Shown: positions 46,787-54,171 of the stretch, piece after piece | Numbering within the stretch: the first letter of the stretch is position 1 | How the letters are laid out: every line of letters starts with the position of its first letter | Assembly: GCF_900108315.1 (NCBI RefSeq) | Contig: NZ_FNVB01000003.1 | Span: forward strand, 779,404-843,403 | Source: Saccharopolyspora kobensis | GTDB lineage: Bacteria; Actinomycetota; Actinomycetes; Mycobacteriales; Pseudonocardiaceae | DNA length: 64,000 nucleotides | Direction of reading: 5' to 3' | Made by a program: the position numbers and the translations under genes | The notes under the pieces: model-generated | Seen by the model: the letters and a program-made list of their open reading frames with translations, nothing else | Database searches by the model: none | Told to the model about the DNA's origin: nothing

Positions 46787-47707
46787 TCAAAGGCGTGACG
46801 GCGGGAGCAGCGTTGCCGCCGTGGCGCTGATCGATTCGAGGGACGCTGCTACTGCTGGGTGGTCTCGGCGGCCGAGGCGGGTTGCCGCCGTGATCCGGCG
46901 GGCCGGGGCCGGTTCTCCGTGCAGGGGCAGGCGGACGACCGGCCAGTCGTCGTGCAGTCGGGCCAGGCGCGGCACCAGGATGATGCCGAAGCCGTGGGCC
47001 ACCAGGGCCGCACCCGTGTCCCACTCGTTGGCGTAGTGGGCGATGTTCGGCGTGAAACCCGCTGCCATGCAGGCGGTTCGGACGAGATCGTGGTAGGCGC
47101 CGCCGGGCAGCGCCACGATCCACGGCTCGTCGGCGGCGTCGGCGAGGGTGACCGCGCGGAACTCCGTCAGGCGGTGCCGCGCGGGCACCACCAGGTCCAG
47201 CGGGTCGTCCAGCAGCGGCTGCTGGTCGAAGCGCTCGTCGGCGGTGGACGGCGTGTCCGCCGAGTTGATCACCAGCGCGAGGTCCGCCTCACCGGCCAGC
47301 AGCAGGTCGAAGCACCGGGCCGGTTCGGCTTCGATCACCCGCACCCGCAGACCCGGGTGGCGCTCGCGCAGCGCCGCGGCCGCAGGAGGCAGCAGATTCG
47401 TCGCAGCGGTGGAGAAACCGCACAGCGTGAACGAGCCGCTGGGTTCCTCGGACAGCGACGCGAGCTCGGCGTAGGCGCGTTCGGCCTGCGCCTGCAAGGC
47501 CTCCACGTGCCGCAGCAGCGCCCGGGCCGCCGCGGTCAGCTGGATCCCGCGACCGCGCTGGGCCACCAGCTCGACGCCGAGCTCCTCGGCAAGCTGCCGG
47601 AGCTGGTAGGAGACGGCCGAGGGGGTGTAGTGCAGAGCCGCGGCAGCGGCGGTGACCGTGCCGTGGTGGGCCACCAGCTGGAGCACCTTGAGCCGCGGAT
47701 CGATCAT
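46787..47707 (-). CDS. LysR-family transcriptional regulator
   Basis: 306 residues. The HTH (1-60) reads LKVLQLVAHHGTVTAAAAAL, then YTPSAVSYQLRQLAEELGVE. The effector domain (about 90-300) contains GFSTAATNLLPPAAAALRER and GAYHDLVRTACMAAGF. ATG at 47707. Divergent from an MFS exporter-like gene with a TGCA-N9-TGCA site between; it most likely activates that transporter in response to a small molecule. Confidence 0.92.
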   Translation of the reverse strand: MIDPRLKVLQLVAHHGTVTAAAAALHYTPSAVSYQLRQLAEELGVELVAQRGRGIQLTAAARALLRHVEALQAQAERAYAELASLSEEPSGSFTLCGFSTAATNLLPPAAAALRERHPGLRVRVIEAEPARCFDLLLAGEADLALVINSADTPSTADERFDQQPLLDDPLDLVVPARHRLTEFRAVTLADAADEPWIVALPGGAYHDLVRTACMAAGFTPNIAHYANEWDTGAALVAHGFGIILVPRLARLHDDWPVVRLPLHGEPAPARRITAATRLGRRDHPAVAASLESISATAATLLPPSRL

Positions 47708-47717
47708 GCAACCATTT

Positions 47718-47734
47718 TGCACGGTTCTGTTGCA
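47718..47734. promoter_or_regulatory. LysR-type operator
   Basis: TGCA-N9-TGCA (17 bp), containing the T-N11-A core of LysR sites, 11 bp from the LysR start and 47 bp from the MFS start. A third GTTGCA half lies near 47757-47762. Confidence 0.55.
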
Positions 47735-47780
47735 GATCGTTTGATTTTCTTTCCGAGTTGCAGCGGCCAACCTGGGAGGC

Positions 47781-49196
47781 GTGACGCTCGCGAACTCCCC
47801 CGCTCCGGTGCCCCTCGTCGACCGCGCGCGTGAGCTGCGCACCGGCCTGTTCGTTCTTGTCGTGCTGACGGCCGGGGCCTACCTGCCCAGTCCGCTGTAC
47901 CCGGCCTACCAGGACGCATTCGCGGTCAGCGATCTCGCCATGACGCTGATCTACGCGACGTTCGCGCTGGTCAGCGCGCCCGCTCTGCTGCTGTTCGGCT
48001 CGGCCTCCGATGTCATGGGGCCGCGGTCGGTGCTGCGGATCAGCATCGCGCTGGCGGCCATCGGGTCGGCCTGCTTCGCATTCGCCTCCGGCCTGGAGTG
48101 GCTGCTGGTCGCGCGAGCCGCGCAAGGACTAGCGCTGGGCGCGGTGACCGGGGCGGCCAGCTCGTTGATCAGCGAGCGGACGTCCGGCCGGGTGAGCGGC
48201 GCGGTGCTGGCCAGCACCGCTTTCGTCGCGGGCACGGCCGCGGGACCGATCGCGGGCGGGGCGCTCGCCGAGTACGCGCCCGCACCGCACGTCCTGCCGT
48301 TCCTCCTGCACCTGGTGCTGCTCGGGATCGGATGGCGGCGCGTGGCGAAGCTGACCGGATCCGCGCCGCAGACTGGCCGGTGGACACCGACCCGGCCGCA
48401 GATCCCGCCGGGCACCCGGGTGGTCTTCGCCTCGGCCGCGGCGACCGGGTTCCTCGCCTGGACGGTGGCGGGCCTGTTCCTCGCGGTCATCCCGGCGCTC
48501 CTCGACCGGAGCGCGCAGGGCGATCAGGCGGTGATCGGCGCGATCCTGGGAGCGGTGCTGATCTGCTCGGTGCTGACCCAGCCTCTCGTTCCCCGGCTCG
48601 GCGCCCGGAACGCCCAGCTCACCGGGCTCGGCGCACTGCTGGCCAGCCTCGTCCTGCTGGCGGGCGGCGCAGGCGGTTCGGTCCCGATCACCCTGCTCGC
48701 CGCCGTCGTGGCCGGTGCCGGGCACGGCTTGGCCTACGGTGGCGCGGCGGCAGCCGTCGACGCGGTCGCGCCGGCGGGCGAGCGCGGTGCCATCACCGGC
48801 GCGCTGCACCTCGCCTTCTACCTGGGCGCCGGGCTGCCCGCGATCGCCGTCGGGCTCGTCGCGCTCGGGCATCCGCTGGCCACCGCGACGTCGTGGGTCA
48901 CCGCGTTCGCGGCCGCGCTCGTTCCGCTGGCCGGTGCGGCCGTCGTGCTGGCCGGGCCGGGCGGCGACCGCGCTGATCAGCGCCGGACAGCGAGCCTAAG
49001 CTGCTGGTCATGGGACTCTTCTCGCGGCGCAAGACGCCGACCGGGCCACCGCAGCCGTTCGCGTTCGTCGTGGCGAACGTCTTCTCGGTGCCGATGCGCG
49101 GAGTGGTGTTCACCGGTCGCGTCGAGAGCGGGCAGGTGCAGCCGGGGCAGGACGCCGTCCTGCACCTCGCCGGGGACGAGCGCGCCGTGCGGGTGA
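47781..49196 (+). CDS. MFS transporter (3' end possibly frameshifted)
   Basis: 12 helices are readable over residues 20-400: GAYLPSPLYPAYQDAF, GSASDVMGPRSVLRIS, ARAAQGLALGAVTGAASSLI, GHGLAYGGAAAAVDAVAPAG. It resembles drug/metabolite MFS proteins. After the last helix (about residue 400) the frame runs 65 more codons as Arg/Ser-rich sequence overlapping the next gene out of frame. A different frame over 48960-48999 ends in TAA 10 nt before the next ATG and has better third-position G+C, so a one-base indel near 48950-48965 is likely. GTG at 47781. Divergent from LysR, its probable regulator. Confidence 0.82.
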   Translation: MTLANSPAPVPLVDRARELRTGLFVLVVLTAGAYLPSPLYPAYQDAFAVSDLAMTLIYATFALVSAPALLLFGSASDVMGPRSVLRISIALAAIGSACFAFASGLEWLLVARAAQGLALGAVTGAASSLISERTSGRVSGAVLASTAFVAGTAAGPIAGGALAEYAPAPHVLPFLLHLVLLGIGWRRVAKLTGSAPQTGRWTPTRPQIPPGTRVVFASAAATGFLAWTVAGLFLAVIPALLDRSAQGDQAVIGAILGAVLICSVLTQPLVPRLGARNAQLTGLGALLASLVLLAGGAGGSVPITLLAAVVAGAGHGLAYGGAAAAVDAVAPAGERGAITGALHLAFYLGAGLPAIAVGLVALGHPLATATSWVTAFAAALVPLAGAAVVLAGPGGDRADQRRTASLSCWSWDSSRGARRRPGHRSRSRSSWRTSSRCRCAEWCSPVASRAGRCSRGRTPSCTSPGTSAPCG

Positions 49197-49363
49197 AGAG
49201 CATCGACGTGCGCCGCCGGTCCGCGGCCGCGGCCGGGGCCGGCGAGGAGGCGGGGCTCTACCTCGACGGGATCACCGCGCGCGACCTGCCCACCGTTCCC
49301 GGCGGCGACGGCAGCCTCATCGACAGCGACGCGGTCGCGGGCACCCGGCTCGTCTCCGCCTGA
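49010..49363 (+). CDS. Orphan EF-Tu domain II-like protein
   Basis: 117 residues. VANVFSVPMRGVVFTGRVES followed by GQVQPGQDAV and VRVKSIDVRRR matches domain 2 (OB-like beta barrel) of translational GTPases such as EF-Tu. There is no G domain before it: the first 15 residues (MGLFSRRKTPTGPP) are just a linker. ATG at 49010. Stand-alone copies occur in actinobacteria as small hypothetical proteins; their role is unknown to me. It overlaps the apparent tail of the MFS gene in another frame. Confidence 0.7.
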   Translation: MGLFSRRKTPTGPPQPFAFVVANVFSVPMRGVVFTGRVESGQVQPGQDAVLHLAGDERAVRVKSIDVRRRSAAAAGAGEEAGLYLDGITARDLPTVPGGDGSLIDSDAVAGTRLVSA

Positions 49364-49446
49364 CCGGGCGCGCGGAAAAATCAGTTGCCCGTCTCGCGGG
49401 CCGGGACCTAACCTCCTCGGTACACAGGAAAGGAGGTGGTCCGACG

Positions 49447-49485
49447 TTGAAGACGTACAGGACTTGTGAGGTGGCTGTCCGCTAG
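49447..49485 (+). CDS. 12-codon leader-like ORF with perfect Shine-Dalgarno
   Basis: TTG AAG ... CGC TAG encodes LKTYRTCEVAVR. It is preceded by AAAGGAGGTGG (49429-49439), an almost perfect match to the 16S anti-SD, better than that of any neighbouring gene. I recall similar AGGAAAGGAGGTGGTCC-plus-tiny-ORF elements as recurrent in actinomycete genomes but cannot verify this here. It lies 255 bp upstream of the MHS permease, with hairpins in between. Translation is plausible; function unknown. Confidence 0.5.
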   Translation: MKTYRTCEVAVR

Positions 49486-49586
49486 GACCGCCCAGCCGGC
49501 CCAGCGTGCGTTGGTCGCGCGGGTGAGCGGTCGGCGAATACCAGGCAGCTACCCGGCCCCGGGGCTCCGAACTGCGTCCGGTTCGG

Positions 49587-49606
49587 CCCGTCGGACCACC
49601 GACGGG
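49587..49606. terminator. Hairpin in leader region of MHS permease
   Basis: CCCGTCGG-ACCA-CCGACGGG, perfect 8-bp stem with tetraloop, followed 20-25 nt later by GCTGCTTTT (49621-49629). Could end a short leader transcript or act in attenuation. The rest of 49364-49740 holds no gene except the 12-codon ORF. Confidence 0.45.
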
Positions 49607-49740
49607 AAACGGCCCCGGGGTCGCTGCTTTTCCTGCCGCGGTACAGGATTCCCCTAGCCCCGTGAGGGATTCACCACTGGGTGCGGTTCACCGGACTTCC
49701 TAACGTGTCGGTCACCACTGACCTCGCGTGAGGACCTCCG

Positions 49741-51093
49741 ATGACTTCGACCCGGCAGGAAGAGCAGTCTTCCAGCGTGCTGCGGGTGGGGGTGGCCGCA
49801 GGTGTCGGCACCTCCCTGGAGCTGTACGACTTCACCATCTACGGCACCGCCGCGGCGCTGGTGTTCGGTGATGTCTTCTTCAAGACCGGTGACGCCTGGC
49901 TGGGCACCTTCCTCAGCCTGTCGACCTTCGCCGCCGGGTTCGTGATGGCTCCGCTCGGCGCCGCGGTGTTCGGCTGGATCGGCGACCGCAAGGGCCGGCG
50001 GACGGCGCTGTCGGCCGCGTTCCTGCTGATGGGGCTGGCCACGCTGGGCATGGGTGTGCTGCCGGGGTACGCGGTCATCGGCGTCGCCGCGCCGCTGCTG
50101 CTCGTCACGCTCAGGTTGCTGCACGGCGTGGCTCGCGGCGGCGAGAGCGCCGGGGCCGCGGTGCTCGCGATCGAGCACGCGCCCGTGCACCGTCGCGGCG
50201 TGTACGGCTCGTTCGTCGCCCTCGGCTCACCGGTCGGGACGATCCTGGCGAACTTCGCCTTCGCCATGGTCCTGTTCCTGCCGGACGAGGAGGTGCGGGA
50301 CTGGGGCTGGCGGGTGCCGTTCCTGGCCGGTGGCCTGGTGCTGCTGCTCGGGCTGTGGGTGCGCAAGGGCGTGGCGGAGAGCCCGGTCTTCCAGAAGATG
50401 GTCGCCGACGAAGCGCAGGACGCCCGTGTCGCGCGACCGCTGCTGGACGTGATCAAGTCCGACTGGCGGCGCATCGCGCTGACCGCCGGGGTCAACATCG
50501 GGCTCACCGCGACCACTTTCACGCTGCTGACCTTCATGCTGTCCTACGCCACCGCCGACGCGCCCGAAGGGCTCGGGCTGCCGCGCCAGGCGATCGTGAA
50601 CGGCTCCCTGCTGGGCCTGGCCTGCCACGCGATCCTCAACATCACCGCCGCGTGGCTGTCCGATCGCATCGGGCGCAAGCCGGTCATGCTCACCGGAGCC
50701 GTGCTGTCCCTGGCCGCCGCGCTGGTGATGTTCCCGATCGCCTCGGCGGGCACCGTCTTCGCGGTGAACACCGCCGTGGTGCTGGGATTCATCGGCACCG
50801 GTGTCCTCTTCGGACCGATGTACACCTTCTTCGCCGAGGCGTTCCCGCGCGAGAAGCGGCAGTCCGGCGTCGGCCTCGGCTACCACCTTGGCGCGGTGCT
50901 CGGCGGCGGCATCACGCCGATGATCGCGAACCGGATCATCGCGGGCACCGGCGAACCGCTCAACGTCGGCTACTACCTGGCCGCGCTGCTGACGCTGTCG
51001 CTGGTCTGCCTGCTGTTCCTGCCGGAAACCGCACCGGCCCGGCTGGCGCGAGCAGCCCGCCGGGAATCCGCACCCGCGGCCCGGTGGCGGTGA
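49741..51093 (+). CDS. MFS permease, metabolite:H+ symporter (MHS) family
   Basis: 450 residues, 12 helices. LELYDFTIYGTAAALVFGDV in helix 1, FVMAPLGAAVFGWIGDRKGR, HGVARGGESAGAAVLAIEHA and SPVGTILANF are MHS-family signatures (compare ShiA, ProP, KgtP). Imports an organic acid or related solute with protons. ATG at 49741 with GAGGAC upstream. Preceded by the leader-like ORF and hairpins, which could regulate it. Convergent with the AbrB gene, 19 bp apart. Confidence 0.9.
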   Translation: MTSTRQEEQSSSVLRVGVAAGVGTSLELYDFTIYGTAAALVFGDVFFKTGDAWLGTFLSLSTFAAGFVMAPLGAAVFGWIGDRKGRRTALSAAFLLMGLATLGMGVLPGYAVIGVAAPLLLVTLRLLHGVARGGESAGAAVLAIEHAPVHRRGVYGSFVALGSPVGTILANFAFAMVLFLPDEEVRDWGWRVPFLAGGLVLLLGLWVRKGVAESPVFQKMVADEAQDARVARPLLDVIKSDWRRIALTAGVNIGLTATTFTLLTFMLSYATADAPEGLGLPRQAIVNGSLLGLACHAILNITAAWLSDRIGRKPVMLTGAVLSLAAALVMFPIASAGTVFAVNTAVVLGFIGTGVLFGPMYTFFAEAFPREKRQSGVGLGYHLGAVLGGGITPMIANRIIAGTGEPLNVGYYLAALLTLSLVCLLFLPETAPARLARAARRESAPAARWR

Positions 51094-51112
51094 ACCCGCT
51101 CAACCGCGACGA

Positions 51113-51361
51113 TCACTTCTCGTCCGCGGCTCGCTCCGCGCCCGGCCGCGACGGCATGGCCTGGGCGATGAAGCTGTCGAAGAGGTCCTGGCGCACGATC
51201 GCGATCCCCTGCTCGACATCGGCCAGCAGCAGCAGGGTGTCGCCGGGGTTGATCCCGAACAGGTCCCGCGCTCCCTTGGGAATGACGATCTGGCCCTTCT
51301 CCCCGACCTTGACGGTCCCGGCGAACTTGCCGGGCTCGGGCGGCAGGTCCTTGACGTTCAC
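51113..51361 (-). CDS. AbrB/MazE-type DNA-binding protein
   Basis: 82 residues. The swapped-hairpin AbrB domain is clear: GTVKVGEKGQIVIPKGARDL followed by FGINPGDTLLLLADVEQGIA. A short C-terminal tail (DLFDSFIAQAMPSRPGAERA) may bind a partner. No toxin gene is adjacent, so it is probably a stand-alone regulator rather than half of a toxin-antitoxin pair. GTG at 51361 is preferred (GGGAGG just upstream); GTG at 51373 is in frame. A long dyad at its promoter suggests autoregulation. Confidence 0.85.
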   Translation of the reverse strand: MNVKDLPPEPGKFAGTVKVGEKGQIVIPKGARDLFGINPGDTLLLLADVEQGIAIVRQDLFDSFIAQAMPSRPGAERAADEK

Positions 51362-51381
51362 AACGCCTCCCACGACAATCG

Positions 51382-51406
51382 GTCATACTTTTCATACAAG
51401 TATGAC
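51382..51406. promoter_or_regulatory. AbrB-gene operator dyad
   Basis: GTCATACTT (51382-51390) and AAGTATGAC (51398-51406) are perfect 9-bp arms; the spacer TTCATAC holds a third TCATAC. It is AT-rich against the background, 21 bp upstream of the AbrB start. Confidence 0.65.
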
Positions 51407-51424
51407 ACGCATGTCGAGCCGGCA

Positions 51425-51466
51425 CGCCGAAGGGCACCTCCGACGGCTCGGAGGTGCCCTTCGGCG
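51425..51466 (-). terminator. 19-bp perfect terminator hairpin
   Basis: Bases 51425-51443 and 51448-51466 pair perfectly (GGGCACCTCC in one arm, GGAGGTGCCC in the other) with a CGGC loop. It lies 7 bp past the stop of the minus-strand MFS gene and also insulates the AbrB promoter. Confidence 0.85.
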
Positions 51467-51472
51467 ATCGGA

Positions 51473-52798
51473 TCAGGCGGCGACGGGTCGGCGCGGAGTC
51501 GCGAGATCCCAGCGGTGACGGGTAAGCAGCACCGGCACGCCTTCGCCCCGGGCTTGCGCCGCGAAGACCTCCGCACGAGCGCGGCGCCACCACACCACCG
51601 TGCGGGAAGCGCCGAACAGCAGCAGCGCCACCAGCGCCAGCATCGCGACCCGGTACTCCGAACCGCCCGGCATGCCCTGCCCCAGGTCCAGGAGCAGCCC
51701 GACGAACAGCACGCCCAGCGCCGTCGCGGAGTGACCGCCGGAGTTGGCGAGGCCGGTCGCCGTGCCGACCTGGTGCATCGGGTTGAAGTCGCGCGCCAGG
51801 ACCATGGCCACGGACGAAACCGGGCCGCCCAGGGCGAAGATCAAGAACGTCGTCGCGATCACCGCGATCGGCGGGCGCCCCTGCGGCCAGGTCAGCAGCA
51901 CCACCCAGGACAGCGCGTTGATCGCCAGGTAGCCGAGCACGATCCACATCCGCCACTCCGGTCGGCGGCCGATCAGCGCACCCACCAGCGGACCGCCGAC
52001 GACCTGGCCGATGATCAGCAGGCTGAGCAGCACGCTCGCCGTCGGCGCGGCCACGCCGAGCCCGTTCACCAGGTACGGGAAGCCCCACAGCAGCGTCAGC
52101 GCACCCGAGGCGAACAGCGTGCTGAAGTGCGTCCAGAACGCCAGCCTGGTGCCCGGCACCGACCACGCGTCGCGCACCTGCTGGAACACCGCTCCGCTGC
52201 GGCGCGGCTGCGCACCGCCCGGCGCGACGTCCCGCACGACCGTGCCGGTCACCGCCGCGTATCCCAGCGTCAGCGCCCCCACCAGCAGGAAGGTCGCCGT
52301 CCAGCCCAGGTTCTGCAGCGCCATCGCGAGCGGGAACGTGGCCGCAACGCCCCCCAGCGCCCCCAGCGCGCTGGACACCGTTGCCACCAGTGCGTACCGG
52401 CGGGCGGAGAAGTGCGATGCCACCAGCCGGAGGATGCTCACCCACATCAGCGCGTCGCCCAGACCCAGCACCGCGCGGGCCACCAGGCCCGCCGAGTACG
52501 AGTCGGCGACGGCGAAGAGCACTTGCCCGGTTCCCAGGAGCACCACCGCGATGGTGATCACCCGGCGGGAACCGAAGCGGTCCACCAGCAATCCGGTGGG
52601 AATCTGCATGCCGGCGTAGATGCCGACCTGCAGGACCGTGAACGCGCTCAGCGCGGCCGGACCGACGTCGAAGCGGTCCAGCGCCTGCGTTCCGGCGACC
52701 CCCAAGCTACCTCTGTGAAAAACCGCGGCGAGATAGGCGATCACCGCCGCGCCCCAGATCCACCAAGCCCGACGCTCCGGTCGGTCGGCAGTCACCAA
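51473..52798 (-). CDS. MFS transporter
   Basis: 441 residues, 12 helices. AVFHRGSLGVAGTQALDRF in helix 1, VLQVGIYAGMQIPTGLLVDR, RAVLGLGDALMWVSILRLVA, GFPYLVNGLGVAAPTASVLL, ATGLANSGGHSATALGVLFV. It resembles oxalate/nitrate-type and hexuronate-type MFS proteins; I cannot name a substrate. GTG/ATG start at 52798. Upstream lies a perfect 20-bp palindrome and, further, the first of the ATTTCAATTGAAAT repeats; downstream a strong terminator. Confidence 0.88.
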   Translation of the reverse strand: MVTADRPERRAWWIWGAAVIAYLAAVFHRGSLGVAGTQALDRFDVGPAALSAFTVLQVGIYAGMQIPTGLLVDRFGSRRVITIAVVLLGTGQVLFAVADSYSAGLVARAVLGLGDALMWVSILRLVASHFSARRYALVATVSSALGALGGVAATFPLAMALQNLGWTATFLLVGALTLGYAAVTGTVVRDVAPGGAQPRRSGAVFQQVRDAWSVPGTRLAFWTHFSTLFASGALTLLWGFPYLVNGLGVAAPTASVLLSLLIIGQVVGGPLVGALIGRRPEWRMWIVLGYLAINALSWVVLLTWPQGRPPIAVIATTFLIFALGGPVSSVAMVLARDFNPMHQVGTATGLANSGGHSATALGVLFVGLLLDLGQGMPGGSEYRVAMLALVALLLFGASRTVVWWRRARAEVFAAQARGEGVPVLLTRHRWDLATPRRPVAA

Positions 52799-52822
52799 AG
52801 ACCTCCTTGTTCAGATGTGCGG

Positions 52823-52842
52823 ACCGGTCGACGTCGACCGGT
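52823..52842. promoter_or_regulatory. 20-bp perfect palindrome upstream of MFS gene
   Basis: ACCGGTCGAC followed directly by GTCGACCGGT, 24 bp before the MFS start on the minus strand; placed as an operator. Confidence 0.45.
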
Positions 52843-52986
52843 TGTCCACCGTGCATGTCGCAGCCCACCGCGCCGGAGTTACGCCGAATCGAAGTGCACT
52901 GCGCCACATTTCTACATTTCCCATGCACACCAAGGAAAACTCGCCAGTGCATCCACAATGGACGATGTGACGCAGATCGTCGGACT

Positions 52987-53030
52987 GCAATTTCAATGGA
53001 AATCGCACGTCTGATTTCAATTGAAATTGC
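52987..53030. repeat. Paired palindromic repeat, copy 1
   Basis: Two palindromes (TTTCAATGGAAA type at 52987-53004; ATTTCAATTGAAAT type at 53013-53030) flank an 8-nt ACGTC-containing spacer and together form a 44-bp near-palindrome. It lies between the MFS gene and the end of LysR. The rest of 52843-53068 holds no gene. Confidence 0.85.
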
Positions 53031-53068
53031 GGCGCAGTAGCCCGTTCGGGTAACTCGCCGGCCGAGGG

Positions 53069-53953
53069 TCAGAGCTCGGCGACGACCTCGTCGAGGAGCG
53101 CGACCAGACCGGCCAGGGCCGGGTTCGCGTCGTCGGCTCGCCACACCAGCGCCAGCGGGACCGGCGGCGCGTCGTGCACCGGCACCAGCACCACGCCCGG
53201 CACCTTCAGGTGCCCCGCGGTCGCCGGGACCAGACCGACCCCGGAGCCGGCGCCCACCAAGGACAGGATCGTGTGGGTGTCCGGCGCTTCCTGCACGAAG
53301 CGCGGACTGAAGCCGTGGCGCAGGCAGGCGGCCTGCACCAGCTGGTTGACCACCGATCCCCGGTTGGTCGGGTAGCTGATCACCGGCTCGCCGCGCAGGT
53401 CGGCCATCCCGATGCCGCGACCGACCAGGCGGTGGTGCTCCGGCAGGGCCACCGCCAGCGGGTGCCGCTCCAGCTCCCGCACGCGCAGGCCCTCGGTCGG
53501 CACCGGCAGCCGCAGCAGCCCGGCGTCGACCTCCTGCTGGTGGATCCGGTCGACCAGCTCGCCGCCGTAGAGCGGGCTGAGGATCTCGAAGCGCACGTCC
53601 GGGTAGCGCTCCCGGAACTTGCGCACGATCAGCAGCATCACCTGGTAGGAGGTCTGCCCGCTGAACCCGAGCCGCACCGTCCCGATCTCACCGGCCGCCG
53701 CCTGCCGCGCCAGCCTGGGCGCCGCTTCGGCCGATTCCAGCGTTTTGCGCGCCTCGCGCAGGAAGGCCTCGCCCGCCGCGGTGAGCGCGACCTGCCGCGT
53801 GGTGCGCCGCAGCAGCGGCACGCCGACCTCGTGCTCCAAGCGCTTGATCTGCTGGGACAGCGGCGGCTGGGACATGTGCAACCGGACCGCGGCGCGCCGG
53901 AAGTTCAACTCCTCGGCGACGGCGACGAACGCCTGCAGGTGGCGCAGTTCCAC
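53069..53953 (-). CDS. LysR-family transcriptional regulator
   Basis: 294 residues. The HTH (1-60) reads LRHLQAFVAVAEELNFRRAA, then LHMSQPPLSQQIKRLEHEVG. The effector domain follows (VRLGFSGQTSYQVMLLIVRK, RGSVVNQLVQAACLRHGF, SLVGAGSGVGLVPATA). GTG at 53953 gives the usual LysR length and has GGGAGG 5 nt upstream; longer in-frame starts up to 54019 exist. Divergent from the MHS permease/acyl-CoA dehydrogenase operon, which it most likely activates when the imported acid is present. Confidence 0.92.
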   Translation of the reverse strand: MELRHLQAFVAVAEELNFRRAAVRLHMSQPPLSQQIKRLEHEVGVPLLRRTTRQVALTAAGEAFLREARKTLESAEAAPRLARQAAAGEIGTVRLGFSGQTSYQVMLLIVRKFRERYPDVRFEILSPLYGGELVDRIHQQEVDAGLLRLPVPTEGLRVRELERHPLAVALPEHHRLVGRGIGMADLRGEPVISYPTNRGSVVNQLVQAACLRHGFSPRFVQEAPDTHTILSLVGAGSGVGLVPATAGHLKVPGVVLVPVHDAPPVPLALVWRADDANPALAGLVALLDEVVAEL

Positions 53954-54021
53954 ACCGACCTCCCGACCACGAGCGGCTTTGCCCAGGTCAACGCGCATTG
54001 TGTCGCGCAGCCGAATCAAAC

Positions 54022-54041
54022 CTAACCGATTTTGGTGTTAG
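54022..54041. promoter_or_regulatory. Candidate LysR operator
   Basis: CTAAC-N10-GTTAG, an AT-richer 20-bp dyad in the 218-bp region between LysR and the MHS permease gene, 69 bp from the LysR start. Confidence 0.45.
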
Positions 54042-54171
54042 ACGGAACACATCCGCTGACCTAGCTTCGAGGCACCGGGATCGCGGCGCGGCGCTCACCG
54101 TGTTGCCGAATCATCCGGCGTCCCAACGGTTTTCGACCTGCTGCGGCAGGAGTCCGGACGGAGCCAGTGCG

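Noticed and set aside
51113..51361. AbrB/MazE protein as the antitoxin of a toxin-antitoxin pair
   Set aside because: No MazF/PIN-like small ORF is adjacent; flanking genes are MFS transporters.
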